Shown: piece after piece, positions 8,796 through 16,795 of the stretch
Position numbering within the stretch: position 1 is the first letter of the stretch
Layout: each line of letters begins with the position of its first letter
Origin: Pelomonas cellulosilytica
GTDB lineage: Bacteria > Pseudomonadota > Gammaproteobacteria > Burkholderiales > Burkholderiaceae_C
Direction of reading: 5' to 3'
Assembly (NCBI RefSeq): GCF_021353265.1
Contig: NZ_JAJTWU010000007.1
Location: forward strand, 310,001 to 374,000
Length of the DNA stretch: 64,000 nucleotides
Position numbers and translations under genes: made by a program
The notes under the pieces: model-generated
The model's database searches: none
Seen by the model: only the letters and a program-made list of their open reading frames with translations
What the model was told of the DNA's origin: nothing

Positions 8796-8870
8796 ACTGG
8801 CATCGCCAGATCCGCGGCTTTGCTTGATGACTCCCCGCCGGCCGGGCCGGCGCGGGTCGGAGGAACTCAC

Positions 8871-9491
8871 ATGTTCAATAAGTTTCTGAACCATCTGGAA
8901 GAGTGGCTGATCTCCTTCCTGATGGCCGCCGCGACGCTGGTGATCTTCGTCGCCGTCGTGCACCGCTATCTGGCCGGTGTGCCCTTCATCCAGGACTACG
9001 CACTGATGCTGCACATGAGCTGGGCGCAGGAGCTGTGCATCATCCTGTTCGTCTGGATGTGCAAGTTCGGTGCGGCCTATGGCGTGCGCACCGGCATCCA
9101 CGTGGGCGTGGACGTCGTCATCAACCGCATGTCGCCGAAGAACCGCGGCAGGTTCGTCATCTTCGGCCTGCTGGCCGGTGCCTTCTTCACCGGCACCATC
9201 GCCGTCATGGGCGGCACCTTCGTGTGGGACAACGGCGCGCACTACGCCTTCCTGCAGCTGATCGGCCAGACGCGCGACGACGTGTTCGAAGGCCCGACGA
9301 CGCCCGATCTGGAGTGGCCGACGTGGATCGTCTACTCCGCCATTCCGCTCGGCTCGGCGCTGATGTGCTACCGCTTCCTGCAGGTCTGCGTGGCGTTCTG
9401 GAAGACCGGCGAGCTGCCCAAGCATGACGAGTCCCATGTCGAGGGCATCGATGAACAGACGCCCCTGGACGTGAAGGAGGCCAAACAATGA
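8871..9491 (+). CDS. dctQ: TRAP transporter small membrane subunit, DctQ
   Basis: A 206-residue inner-membrane protein with four hydrophobic segments (about residues 14-36, 53-72, 93-115 and 150-172), the DctQ topology. The start is ATG 8871, with GGAGGAA at 8859-8865; a longer frame from 8820 lacks a ribosome site. The motif W.QE(L) (SWAQELCIILFVWMC) in the second segment is typical. Its stop overlaps the dctM start (ATGA), so the two are translationally coupled. It carries a hydrophilic C-terminal tail of about 30 residues. Confidence 0.9.
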   Translation: MFNKFLNHLEEWLISFLMAAATLVIFVAVVHRYLAGVPFIQDYALMLHMSWAQELCIILFVWMCKFGAAYGVRTGIHVGVDVVINRMSPKNRGRFVIFGLLAGAFFTGTIAVMGGTFVWDNGAHYAFLQLIGQTRDDVFEGPTTPDLEWPTWIVYSAIPLGSALMCYRFLQVCVAFWKTGELPKHDESHVEGIDEQTPLDVKEAKQ

Positions 9492-10771
9492 ACGCACTCA
9501 TCATCTTCAGCCTGCTGCTGGCGCTGATGCTGACCGGCATGCCGATCAGCATCTCGCTGGGCCTCACCGTGATGGCCTTCATCGTCACGATGACGCAGGT
9601 GCCCATCGAATCGGTCGCCCTGAAGCTGTTCACGGGCATCGAAAAGTGGGAAATCATGGCCGTGCCGTTCTTCATCCTGGCCGGCAACTTCCTCACGCAC
9701 GGCGGTGTCGCGCGGCGAATGATCAACTTCGCGACGTCGATGGTGGGTCACTTCCACGGCGGTCTGGCGCTGGCGTCCATCCTGGCCTGTTCGATGTTCG
9801 CGCTGGTCTGCGGTTCGTCGGTCGCCACCGTCGTGGCCATCGGCTCCATCGTGCTGCCGGCCATGGTGGCCCACGGCTACCCGATGCGCTTCGGTGCCGG
9901 CGTCATCATCACGGCCGGCTCGCTGGGCATCCTGATGCTGCCGTCGATCCCGAAGGTCATCTACGCGATCTCGACGAACACCTCGATCGGCGCGCTGTTC
10001 GTCGCCGGCCTGCTGCCCGGCATCACGCTGGCGCTGATGCTGGCGGCCGTGACGTGGTACATCGCCCGCAAGAACAACTACCCGCGCCTGGCGCGGGCAG
10101 GCTGGGGCGAGCGCTTCCAGGCGTTCCGCAAGAGCTTCTGGGGCCTGCTGCTCGTCGTCATCATTGTCGGCGGCATCTGGTCTGGCGCGTTCACGGCGAC
10201 GGAAGCTGCGGCCATGGCGGCGGTGTACTCGTTCTTCGTGGCCATCTTCGTCTACAAGGACCTGCGCCTGAAGGACGTGCCCAAAGTGCTGCGCGACTCG
10301 GCCAACATGTCCGCGATGCTGCTCTACATCATCACGAACGCGGTGCTGTTCTCGTTCGTGCTGACCAACGAGAACCTGCCGCACCAACTGGCTGACTGGC
10401 TGCTGTCGATGAACCTGGGCCAGCACGGCTTCCTTTTCGTCGTGAACCTCGTGCTGCTGGGCGCCGGCAACTTCATGGACCCGTCGTCCATCATCCTGAT
10501 CATGGCGCCGATCTTCTTCCCGGCGGCCATGCAGCTGGGCGTGAACCCGGTGCACTTCGGCATCCTGATCGACGTGAACATGGAAGTGGGTCTTTGCCAC
10601 CCACCGGTGGGCCTGAACCTTTACGTGGCCTCGGGCATTTCCAAGCTCGGCATCACGGAGCTGACCAAGGCCGTCATGCCCTGGCTGATCACCATGATCG
10701 TCTTCCTCGTCATCGTGACCTACTGGCCGTGGCTGACGCTGGTGCTGCCGCAGATGATGGGCATGCTCTGA
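9488..10771 (+). CDS. dctM: TRAP transporter large membrane subunit, DctM
   Basis: A 427-residue, 12-segment permease that drives sodium-coupled uptake of the substrate delivered by DctP. Visible family marks include the N-terminal LTGMPISISLGLT, the EKWEIMAVPFFILAGNFLTHGGVA region, GSSVATVVAIGSIVLPAM and the C-terminal HFGILIDVNMEVGLCHPPVGLNLY, where ligand and sodium sites cluster. Length is normal for the family. The overlap with dctQ and the terminator 20 bp past the stop define the end of the TRAP operon. Confidence 0.95.
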   Translation: MNALIIFSLLLALMLTGMPISISLGLTVMAFIVTMTQVPIESVALKLFTGIEKWEIMAVPFFILAGNFLTHGGVARRMINFATSMVGHFHGGLALASILACSMFALVCGSSVATVVAIGSIVLPAMVAHGYPMRFGAGVIITAGSLGILMLPSIPKVIYAISTNTSIGALFVAGLLPGITLALMLAAVTWYIARKNNYPRLARAGWGERFQAFRKSFWGLLLVVIIVGGIWSGAFTATEAAAMAAVYSFFVAIFVYKDLRLKDVPKVLRDSANMSAMLLYIITNAVLFSFVLTNENLPHQLADWLLSMNLGQHGFLFVVNLVLLGAGNFMDPSSIILIMAPIFFPAAMQLGVNPVHFGILIDVNMEVGLCHPPVGLNLYVASGISKLGITELTKAVMPWLITMIVFLVIVTYWPWLTLVLPQMMGML

Positions 10772-10790
10772 TCGAGCCCTGACGCCATCC

Positions 10791-10817
10791 AGCCCGGCCT
10801 CGGCCGGGCTTTCTTCC
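10791..10817 (+). terminator. Rho-independent terminator after dctM
   Basis: AGCCCGGCC-TC-GGCCGGGCT forms a stem of 8-9 GC-rich pairs and is followed by TTCTTCC. It lies 20 bp past the dctM stop, ending the dctPPQM transcript. Confidence 0.75.
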
Positions 10818-10836
10818 ATCTGGAACGCCTTCACCG

Positions 10837-11799
10837 ATGAGCCCCCTTCTGTTCGCCCTCGCGCTGTTCATCGTGGCGCTGCTCGTCTACCTGGGCCGCT
10901 ACAGCGCCCGGGTGCGGGCCGAGGCCACGCGCTTCATCGCGGCGCCGCCCGACGCTGTCCAGGCGCGCATCGCCGACCTGTCGCAGTGGCAAGCCTGGAA
11001 CCCGTGGCTCGAACATGCGCGCGACGCCTTGCCCACGGTGGAAGGCCACACGCTGGCCTGGGACGTCCCGCACGTGGGCCGCGCGCGCGTGACGGCCGTC
11101 CAGCCGCTGCGCCAGCAGATCGCCTTCGCGCTGCCGTTCAAGTACCGCGGCCGCTCGGACTGGCGGCTGGTGCCGGAGCGCGACGGCACGCGGGTGACCT
11201 GGGCCTTCAAGGGCCGCGTCGCCTTCACGCTGCGAGCCTTCGCCACCACGGTGCAGGGCGCGACCGCGCTGGACCTGCGCTTCGGTCTGGACCGCCTGGC
11301 CGCGACGCTGGAAGGCGGTCCGACGGCGTACGAACTCAACTACACGGGCGTTCAAGAACTGCCGGCCCGCCACATCGCGCAGCAGCCCTTCCGCGGCCCG
11401 CTGGACGGCCTGGCCACCGAGCTGCCGCCGCGCATCGCGGCGCTGCGCCAGCAGCTGACTGCGGCCGGCCTGCCGGCGGACGGCCACGCTGTCGTGCACT
11501 ACCTCAAGACGCACCTGAAGCTGCGCACGGTGGAGGGCCGCCTGGGAATCGAGCTGCCCGCCGGCGCCGAGCTGCCAGACGGCATGACCCTGCACGAGCA
11601 GCCCGCCCACGCGGCCCTCGTGCTGCGCTACGACGGCCCGCCCGAGTCACTTGAACTCGCGTGGTACCAGGCCATGCAGCGCCTGCGGGTCGAGCAGCTG
11701 CAGCCCGACCCGCAGCGGCCGCCCAGCGCGCGCCATGTCGGCGACCCCGTGGCGGGACAGCGCTGCACGGTGCAACTGCAGCTGCCCGTCAAGCGCTGA
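10837..11799 (+). CDS. SRPBCC-domain protein with C-terminal GyrI-like domain
   Basis: A 320-residue protein with one N-terminal membrane anchor (about residues 3-19). A START/SRPBCC-type ligand-binding fold (about 26-160; marks FIAAPPDAVQARIADLSQWQAWNPW and GTRVTWAFKG) follows, then a GyrI/AraC-effector-like domain (about 165-318; YELNYTGVQELPARHIAQQPF through to YQAMQRLRVEQLQ). The same combination is found in proteins annotated as polyketide cyclase/effector-binding proteins. The ligand is unknown. It starts 20 bp past the TRAP terminator and is followed after 30 bp by the ANTAR regulator, but nothing in it suggests a role in nitrate use. Confidence 0.65.
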   Translation: MSPLLFALALFIVALLVYLGRYSARVRAEATRFIAAPPDAVQARIADLSQWQAWNPWLEHARDALPTVEGHTLAWDVPHVGRARVTAVQPLRQQIAFALPFKYRGRSDWRLVPERDGTRVTWAFKGRVAFTLRAFATTVQGATALDLRFGLDRLAATLEGGPTAYELNYTGVQELPARHIAQQPFRGPLDGLATELPPRIAALRQQLTAAGLPADGHAVVHYLKTHLKLRTVEGRLGIELPAGAELPDGMTLHEQPAHAALVLRYDGPPESLELAWYQAMQRLRVEQLQPDPQRPPSARHVGDPVAGQRCTVQLQLPVKR

Positions 11800-11829
11800 C
11801 GGCACGGGACTTGCACTGCTCCGGGGCAT

Positions 11830-12447
11830 ATGGACACGCCTTCGTTTTCCCTGCCGGGACTGCGCGTGCTGCTGGCCGACGCCGGGCAGCGCCGCAGCCC
11901 GGTCATCCGCCTGGAGCTCATCCGGCTGCGCTGTCAACTCGTGGGCGTCATCGACCTCGTCGCCGAGCCGGCTGCGCTGGAGCAGGCGCTGCAGCGCCTG
12001 GCACCCGAACTGCTGCTGATCGACTGCGAACACCCTACGCCTGGACTGCTCGCCCAGCTCGGTCAGGCCCAGGCGGAACAGCCGCGCGCCGTGCTGATGG
12101 TGGCCGAACACATGACGCCGGCCGAAATGCGTGCCGCGCTGCAGGTGGGCGTCAGCGCGCTGCAGCTGGCCGGCCTGCCACCGCAGCGCCTGGGTGCGCT
12201 GCTGCAGTTGGCGCAGGCGCGCTTCGACCATGACCAGGCGCTGCTGCGCGACCTGCGCCAGGCCCAGACGCAGCTCGCCGAGCGCAAGCTGGTGGAGCGC
12301 GCCCGCGGCATCCTGATGCGCGAACAAGGCCTGGATGAGGAGGCCGCCTTCCAGCGCCTGCGGCAACTGGCCATGGACGGCGGCCAGACGCTGGCCAGCG
12401 TGGCCGCGCGCCTGATCGACGCCCACCAGCTGCTGCGCCCCCGCTGA
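11830..12447 (+). CDS. nasT: NasT-like ANTAR antiterminator with pseudo-receiver
   Basis: A 205-residue cytoplasmic regulator. Residues 11-125 form a receiver-like fold (LRVLLADAGQR; the position of the phospho-acceptor is kept as LLLIDCEHP), but the acidic pair at the N-terminus is reduced and the conserved Lys is not evident. Phosphorylation is therefore doubtful. Residues 145-202 form a three-helix ANTAR RNA-binding domain (AERKLVERARGILMREQGLD). In the family, ANTAR proteins bind paired hexaloop hairpins in nascent leaders and prevent termination; NasT does this for nitrate assimilation. It precedes the nitrate transporter operon, whose leader has a candidate target. No NasS partner gene is adjacent. 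Confidence 0.8.
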   Translation: MDTPSFSLPGLRVLLADAGQRRSPVIRLELIRLRCQLVGVIDLVAEPAALEQALQRLAPELLLIDCEHPTPGLLAQLGQAQAEQPRAVLMVAEHMTPAEMRAALQVGVSALQLAGLPPQRLGALLQLAQARFDHDQALLRDLRQAQTQLAERKLVERARGILMREQGLDEEAAFQRLRQLAMDGGQTLASVAARLIDAHQLLRPR

Positions 12448-12566
12448 GGGCGCGACGCACCAACTCGCGCGCCCTCGCCGCGCACCGCAGCGGCGCAATT
12501 CGACGCTCCAGGCCGCCGGCTGCGCCAGCGGCGTGCAAACCTGCACGTTTGGCAGCCTGCAAAAGC

Positions 12567-12581
12567 TGGCACACAACCTGC
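12567..12581 (+). promoter_or_regulatory. Sigma-54-like promoter of nrtABC
   Basis: TGGCACACAACCTGC has the -24 GG and -12 GC at RpoN spacing, with one departure from consensus (CTGC for TTGC). It would start transcription near 12593, leaving a leader of about 160 bases. The same type of site, with a full match, precedes the nitrate reductase operon at 27830. Confidence 0.55.
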
Positions 12582-12652
12582 TCAATCTCCAGCGAGGCCT
12601 GCAATGGCGCTGGCCTCTCGGGCCAGCCATCTTTGCATCGGCTGGCACTTCG

Positions 12653-12703
12653 GGACAACGGCGTCCAACCTCCCCCTTTCCGTGTCCGCTGCAAAGCGCA
12701 GCG
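12653..12703 (+). ncRNA. Candidate ANTAR-binding two-hairpin leader RNA
   Basis: Hairpin 1 is GGAC-AACGGC-GTCC (12653-12666), whose six-base loop has A at position 1 and G at position 4, the rule for ANTAR targets. Hairpin 2 is CGCTGC-AAAGC-GCAGCG (12687-12703), with A1 and G4 but a five-base loop. They are 20 bases apart, in the leader of an operon preceded by an ANTAR gene. No U-run follows hairpin 2, so the terminator part of the mechanism is not evident. Confidence 0.35.
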
Positions 12704-12756
12704 CGGGCGGAGCGTGGCCGCGCCGTCGTTGCGCCCCCATGACTCAGGAGCCCGTG

Positions 12757-14010
12757 ATGACCGCCAGCGACAACTCGACGACCACGCCCCATCCGCAGCG
12801 CCGCAGCCTGCTTGCCGCCGCCGTGGCCCTGCCTTTCGGCGGCCTCGCCGGGGGCGGCGCCTGGGCCGCCGGGTCAGACAAGCCCGAGAAGGAGGAAGTC
12901 AAGATCGGCTTCATCCCGCTGACCGACTGCGCCAGCGTCGTCATGGCCTCGGTGCTCGGCTTCGACAAGAAGTACGGCGTCAAGATCATCCCGAGCAAGG
13001 AGGCCTCATGGGCCGGCGTGCGCGACAAGCTCGTCAACGGGGAGCTCGACATGTCGCACGTGCTGTACGGCCTGATCTACGGCGTTCATCTGGGGATCGG
13101 CGGCCCCAAGAAGGACATGGCTGTGCTGATGGCGCTGAACAACAACGGCCAGGCCATCACGCTGTCCAAGGCACTTGCCGACAAGGGCGCGGTGGACGGC
13201 CCGTCGCTCGCCAAGGTGATGGCGGCCAACCCGCGCGAGTACTCGTTCGCCGGCACCTTCCCGACCGGCACGCACGCGATGTGGATGCACTACTGGCTGG
13301 CGGCGGCGGGCATCAACCCGCTGTCCGGCGCCAAGCTCATCACTGTGCCGCCGCCGCAGATGGTGGCCAACATGCGCGTGGGCAACATGGACGGCTTCTG
13401 CGTCGGCGAGCCGTGGAACCACCGCGCCATTATGGATGGCATCGGCATCACGGCCAACACGACGCAGGACATCTGGAAGGACCATCCCGAGAAGGTTCTG
13501 GGCACGACGGCCGAGTTCGTCCAGAAGTACCCCAACACGACGCGCGCCGTCATGATGGCCGTGCTGGAGGCCAGCCGCTGGATCGACGCGAGCCTGTCCA
13601 ACAAGCTCAAGATGGCCGAGACGGTCGCGCAGAAGAGCTATATCAACACCGGCGTCGACGCCATCAACCAGCGCATCCTGGGCCGCTACCAGAACGGCCT
13701 GGGTAAGACATGGGACGACCCCGACCACATGAAGTTCTTCAACGACGGGGCGGTGAACTACCCCTACCTGTCCGACGGCATGTGGTTCCTCACGCAGCAC
13801 AAGCGCTGGGGCCTGGTTAAGAGCCACCCCGACTACCTGGCCGCGGCCCGGCAGGTCAACCAGACGGCGCTCTACAAGCAGGTTGCCAGCGCGATGGGCA
13901 TCAGCGTTCCCAAGAGTGACTTCCGCACCAGCAAGCTGATGGACGGCGTGGTGTGGGACGGCAAGGACCCGGCGAAATATGCCGACAGCTTCAAGATCAA
14001 GGCGGCCTGA
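12757..14010 (+). CDS. nrtA: Nitrate ABC transporter substrate-binding protein (NrtA/CmpA family)
   Basis: A 417-residue periplasmic nitrate receptor. The start ATG 12757 has AGGAG 6 bases upstream, better than ATG 12739 or the far upstream 12604. A twin-arginine-type signal (QRRSLLAAAVALPFGGLAGG) leads to mature DKPEKEEVKIGFIPLTDCA. Family marks are visible: DLMSHVLYGLIYG-like DMSHVLYGLIYG, FPTGTHAMWMHYWLAAAGI, PPPQMVANMRVGNMDGFCVGEPWN, and the C-terminal WGLV/AMGISVPKSD region. Tat export of NrtA-type proteins is common. It heads nrtABC behind a sigma-54-like promoter and candidate ANTAR leader. Confidence 0.92.
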   Translation: MTASDNSTTTPHPQRRSLLAAAVALPFGGLAGGGAWAAGSDKPEKEEVKIGFIPLTDCASVVMASVLGFDKKYGVKIIPSKEASWAGVRDKLVNGELDMSHVLYGLIYGVHLGIGGPKKDMAVLMALNNNGQAITLSKALADKGAVDGPSLAKVMAANPREYSFAGTFPTGTHAMWMHYWLAAAGINPLSGAKLITVPPPQMVANMRVGNMDGFCVGEPWNHRAIMDGIGITANTTQDIWKDHPEKVLGTTAEFVQKYPNTTRAVMMAVLEASRWIDASLSNKLKMAETVAQKSYINTGVDAINQRILGRYQNGLGKTWDDPDHMKFFNDGAVNYPYLSDGMWFLTQHKRWGLVKSHPDYLAAARQVNQTALYKQVASAMGISVPKSDFRTSKLMDGVVWDGKDPAKYADSFKIKAA

Positions 14011-14011
14011 C

Positions 14012-14920
14012 ATGGTTTCTGCAGTCTTCCACTCCCCCGGCGACGCCGTCGCTGCCACCGTACCGGCCACGCCGGCAGCGCCCCCGGCACCAGCCGCCGC
14101 GCCCACCGACAACACGCCCAGTGCTCGCCCGCCCCGCGCGGCGGTGGACTGGCGCGGCCTCGCGCTTCGCGTGCTGCCGCCCGTGCTGAGCATCTCGATC
14201 CTCATCGGCCTGTGGGCGCTGGCGACGATGAAGGGCGGTGCCTTTCCGACGCCCGCGCAGACCTGGGACGCCGCAGTGCAGCTGTTCAGCGACCCGTTCT
14301 ACCGCAACGGCCCCAACGACCAGGGCATCGGCTGGAACATCCTGAACTCGCTGACGCGCGTGGGCATGGGCTTCGGTCTGGCCGCGATCGTCGGCATTCC
14401 GCTGGGTTTCATCATCGGCCGCTTCGAGTTCGCCAACCGAATGGTGTCGCCGCTGATCGCGCTGCTGAAGCCGGTGTCGCCACTGGCCTGGCTGCCCATC
14501 GGCCTGCTGGCCTTCAAGAGTGCCAACCCGGCGGCCATCTGGACGATCTTCATCTGCTCGATCTGGCCGATGGTCGTCAACACGGCCGTCGGCGTGCAGC
14601 GCGTGCCACAGGACTACCTGAACGTCGCCCGTGTGCTCAAGCTCAGCGAGTGGAAGGTCATCACCCGCGTGCTGCTGCCCGCCGTGCTGCCCTACGTGCT
14701 GACCGGCGTGCGCCTGTCGGTGGGCACCGCCTGGCTGGTCATCGTCGCCGCCGAGATGCTGACCGGCGGCGTCGGCATCGGCTTCTGGGTCTGGGACGAG
14801 TGGAACAACCTCAACGTCGCCCACATCCTGATCGCCATCTTCGTCATCGGCATCGTCGGCCTGCTGCTGGAGTGGGCACTCATGGCGCTCGCCAAGCGCT
14901 TCACCTTCGAGGAGCACTGA
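14012..14920 (+). CDS. nrtB: Nitrate ABC transporter permease
   Basis: A 302-residue inner-membrane permease with an N-terminal cytoplasmic Pro/Ala-rich tail of about 45 residues, then six membrane segments. The coupling motif EAA is seen around LNVARVLKLSEWKVITRVLLPAVLPYVLTG, which contacts the ATPase. The start ATG 14012 lies 1 base past the nrtA stop. The Pro/Ala tail is longer than in most NrtB proteins and is low-complexity. It works with NrtA and the ATPase that follows. Confidence 0.92.
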   Translation: MVSAVFHSPGDAVAATVPATPAAPPAPAAAPTDNTPSARPPRAAVDWRGLALRVLPPVLSISILIGLWALATMKGGAFPTPAQTWDAAVQLFSDPFYRNGPNDQGIGWNILNSLTRVGMGFGLAAIVGIPLGFIIGRFEFANRMVSPLIALLKPVSPLAWLPIGLLAFKSANPAAIWTIFICSIWPMVVNTAVGVQRVPQDYLNVARVLKLSEWKVITRVLLPAVLPYVLTGVRLSVGTAWLVIVAAEMLTGGVGIGFWVWDEWNNLNVAHILIAIFVIGIVGLLLEWALMALAKRFTFEEH

Positions 14921-14923
14921 ACC

Positions 14924-15721
14924 ATGAAGCCCTTCATCCAGGTCCAGGACGCCGAGATGGTGTTCACCACGCGCAAAGGCCGCTTCCACGCGCTGCAGAA
15001 CGTCAGCCTCGACGTACACCAGGGCGAGTTCATCACGCTGATCGGCCACTCCGGCTGCGGCAAGTCCACGCTGCTCAACCTCATCGCCGGCTTGCTGCGG
15101 CCGACATCTGGCGGGCTGATCTGCGACGGCCGCGAAATCGCCGCCCCCGGCCCGGAGCGCGCCGTCGTCTTCCAGAACCACTCGCTGCTGCCATGGCTGT
15201 CCTGCCTGGACAACGTGCTGCTGGCTGTGGAATCGGTCTTTGGCGCCAAGGAACGCGCTGCGCAGCTGAAGGTGCGCGCCCGCGCCGCGCTGGAGCTGGT
15301 GGGCATGAGCCATGCGCTGCACAAACGCCCTCATGAGATCTCCGGCGGCATGAAGCAGCGCGTGGGCATCGCCCGTGCGCTGGCCATGGAGCCCAAGGTG
15401 CTGCTGATGGACGAGCCCTTCGGCGCGCTCGACGCCTTGACGCGCGCCCGGCTGCAGGACGAGCTGCTGAAGATCGTCTCCCGCACGCAGAGCACCGTCA
15501 TCATGGTCACGCACGATGTCGACGAGGCCGTGCTGCTGTCCGACCGCATCGTCATGATGACGAACGGCCCGGCGGCCACCATCGGCGAGATCCTGGACGT
15601 CGGCATCCCCCGGCCGCGCGTGCGCGTCGAGCTGGCCGAGGACGCGCGCTACATCGCGGCGCGCAAGGCCGTCATCGACTTCCTGTACACACGCCACGCC
15701 CACGTGGAGAAGGCGGCCTGA
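14924..15721 (+). CDS. nrtC: Nitrate ABC transporter ATP-binding protein
   Basis: A 265-residue ATPase. Walker A is GHSGCGKST (about residues 41-49), the Q loop is in VVFQNHSLLPWL, the signature is EISGGMKQRVGIARAL, Walker B is VLLMDEPFGALD and the switch His is in MVTHDVDEAV. It lacks the C-terminal NrtA-like regulatory domain of cyanobacterial NrtC, so in that naming it is nearer NrtD. It is the last gene of the transporter operon; no terminator is evident in the 123-bp gap that follows. Confidence 0.92.
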   Translation: MKPFIQVQDAEMVFTTRKGRFHALQNVSLDVHQGEFITLIGHSGCGKSTLLNLIAGLLRPTSGGLICDGREIAAPGPERAVVFQNHSLLPWLSCLDNVLLAVESVFGAKERAAQLKVRARAALELVGMSHALHKRPHEISGGMKQRVGIARALAMEPKVLLMDEPFGALDALTRARLQDELLKIVSRTQSTVIMVTHDVDEAVLLSDRIVMMTNGPAATIGEILDVGIPRPRVRVELAEDARYIAARKAVIDFLYTRHAHVEKAA

Positions 15722-15844
15722 CCAAAGCTCCGGTGCCCGCCGTGGGATTGCTCACAAGGTAGCGCTCGCCCGGCGCGCCCGCGCCGATCATTTCTCACCG
15801 CTTCGTCCTAGCATCGAGGCTCTACCCGCGGCCGGAGCCCCTCC

Positions 15845-16786
15845 ATGGCAGAAGCGACACCTCCCGAGCACCCCACACTGGGCCGCTGGCAAGGCCTGCA
15901 GGCCCTCAGCGAACGCCTGGAAGGCCTGCTTCTCACGCCACGGGCCGTGGACGACTTCCCGGCCGCGCTCGGCGCGTTGACGCTGGAGCTGGACCAACTG
16001 ATGACGGACGACGTCGACCTCGGCGTGTTCGAGGTCGTGCGCATCAGCCCCGACAAGCTCTCCCGCTACGGCTCGCTTCACTCGCTGCACACCGCCTGCG
16101 TCGTGTGGCTCGTGGCGCGGCGCAAGGAATGGACCGACGGCAAGCGCCTGTCCGCGATGAAGGCGGCGCTGACGATGAACATCGCCGTGACGGACCTGCA
16201 GACGACGCTGGCGCTGCAGACCGGCCCGCTGGACGACACGCAGCGCCAGTCGATGCGCGACCACCCGCTGGCCGGCGAACGCCTGCTGCGCAGCCTGGGC
16301 GTGACCGACGAGGACTGGCTGTCCGCCGTCGCGCAGCACCATGAACAACCCGATGGTCAGGGCTACCCTGCCGGGGTCACGCGCATGACCGACCTGGCCG
16401 ACGTGCTTCGCACCTGCGACGTCTTCTGCGCCAAAATGAGCCCGCGCACCGGCCGCCCGGCGATGCTGAGCCCGACGGCGGCGATGTCCATCTTCCACCA
16501 GCGCAGCGCCAACAAGTTCGGCGCCTCGGTCGTCAGCACAATCGGCGTGTTCCCGCCCGGCGCGCTGGTGTCGCTGAACACCGGCGAGCAGGCCATCGTG
16601 ACCGCCCGCACGCAGGACCCGCTGCGCCCCATGGTCGCGCTGCTGACGGACGAACGCGGCCAGCCGCTGGACGCGCCGATGGGTGCGGCCACCGGCAAGG
16701 ACGCCGGCCGCCCGGTGGCCGGCGCGTCGCGCGATGCCAGCCTGGCCGACCTGTTCCCTCCGGCCGACGTGCTGCGCACGCGCTGA
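15845..16786 (+). CDS. Degenerate HD-GYP domain protein
   Basis: A 313-residue soluble protein related to cyclic-di-GMP phosphodiesterases of the HD-GYP type. The late motifs are present: HPLAGERLLRSLGV and HHEQPDGQGYP, near-perfect for the second metal site and the GYP loop. The early HD motif, usually HDIGK, is replaced by TMNIAVTDLQ. With the first metal ligands missing, hydrolysis is doubtful, and a binding or protein-contact role is as likely. No signal, receiver or membrane segment is present. It follows nrtC on the same strand after 123 bp with no clear functional tie. Confidence 0.7.
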   Translation: MAEATPPEHPTLGRWQGLQALSERLEGLLLTPRAVDDFPAALGALTLELDQLMTDDVDLGVFEVVRISPDKLSRYGSLHSLHTACVVWLVARRKEWTDGKRLSAMKAALTMNIAVTDLQTTLALQTGPLDDTQRQSMRDHPLAGERLLRSLGVTDEDWLSAVAQHHEQPDGQGYPAGVTRMTDLADVLRTCDVFCAKMSPRTGRPAMLSPTAAMSIFHQRSANKFGASVVSTIGVFPPGALVSLNTGEQAIVTARTQDPLRPMVALLTDERGQPLDAPMGAATGKDAGRPVAGASRDASLADLFPPADVLRTR

Positions 16787-16795
16787 GCGGCCCCC

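Larger units (their letters stand above)
12448..12756 (+). other. Structured leader region upstream of nrtA
   Basis: A 309-bp gap with no convincing gene. It holds, in order: a perfect inverted repeat CGTGCA-AACC-TGCACG (12532-12547), a sigma-54-like promoter (12567-12581), a strong hairpin at 12604-12630 (GCTGGCC paired to GGCCAGC), two small hairpins at 12653-12703 that resemble an ANTAR target, and the nrtA ribosome site AGGAG at 12746-12750. The segment at about 12589-12600 can also pair with the 5' arm of the 12604 hairpin, so two exclusive folds are possible. Confidence 0.55.

Noticed and set aside
9368-10834. Open frame of 488 codons antisense to dctQM
   Set aside because: The product is a run of His, Arg, Gln and Asp with no domain; the opposite strand has clear TRAP genes.
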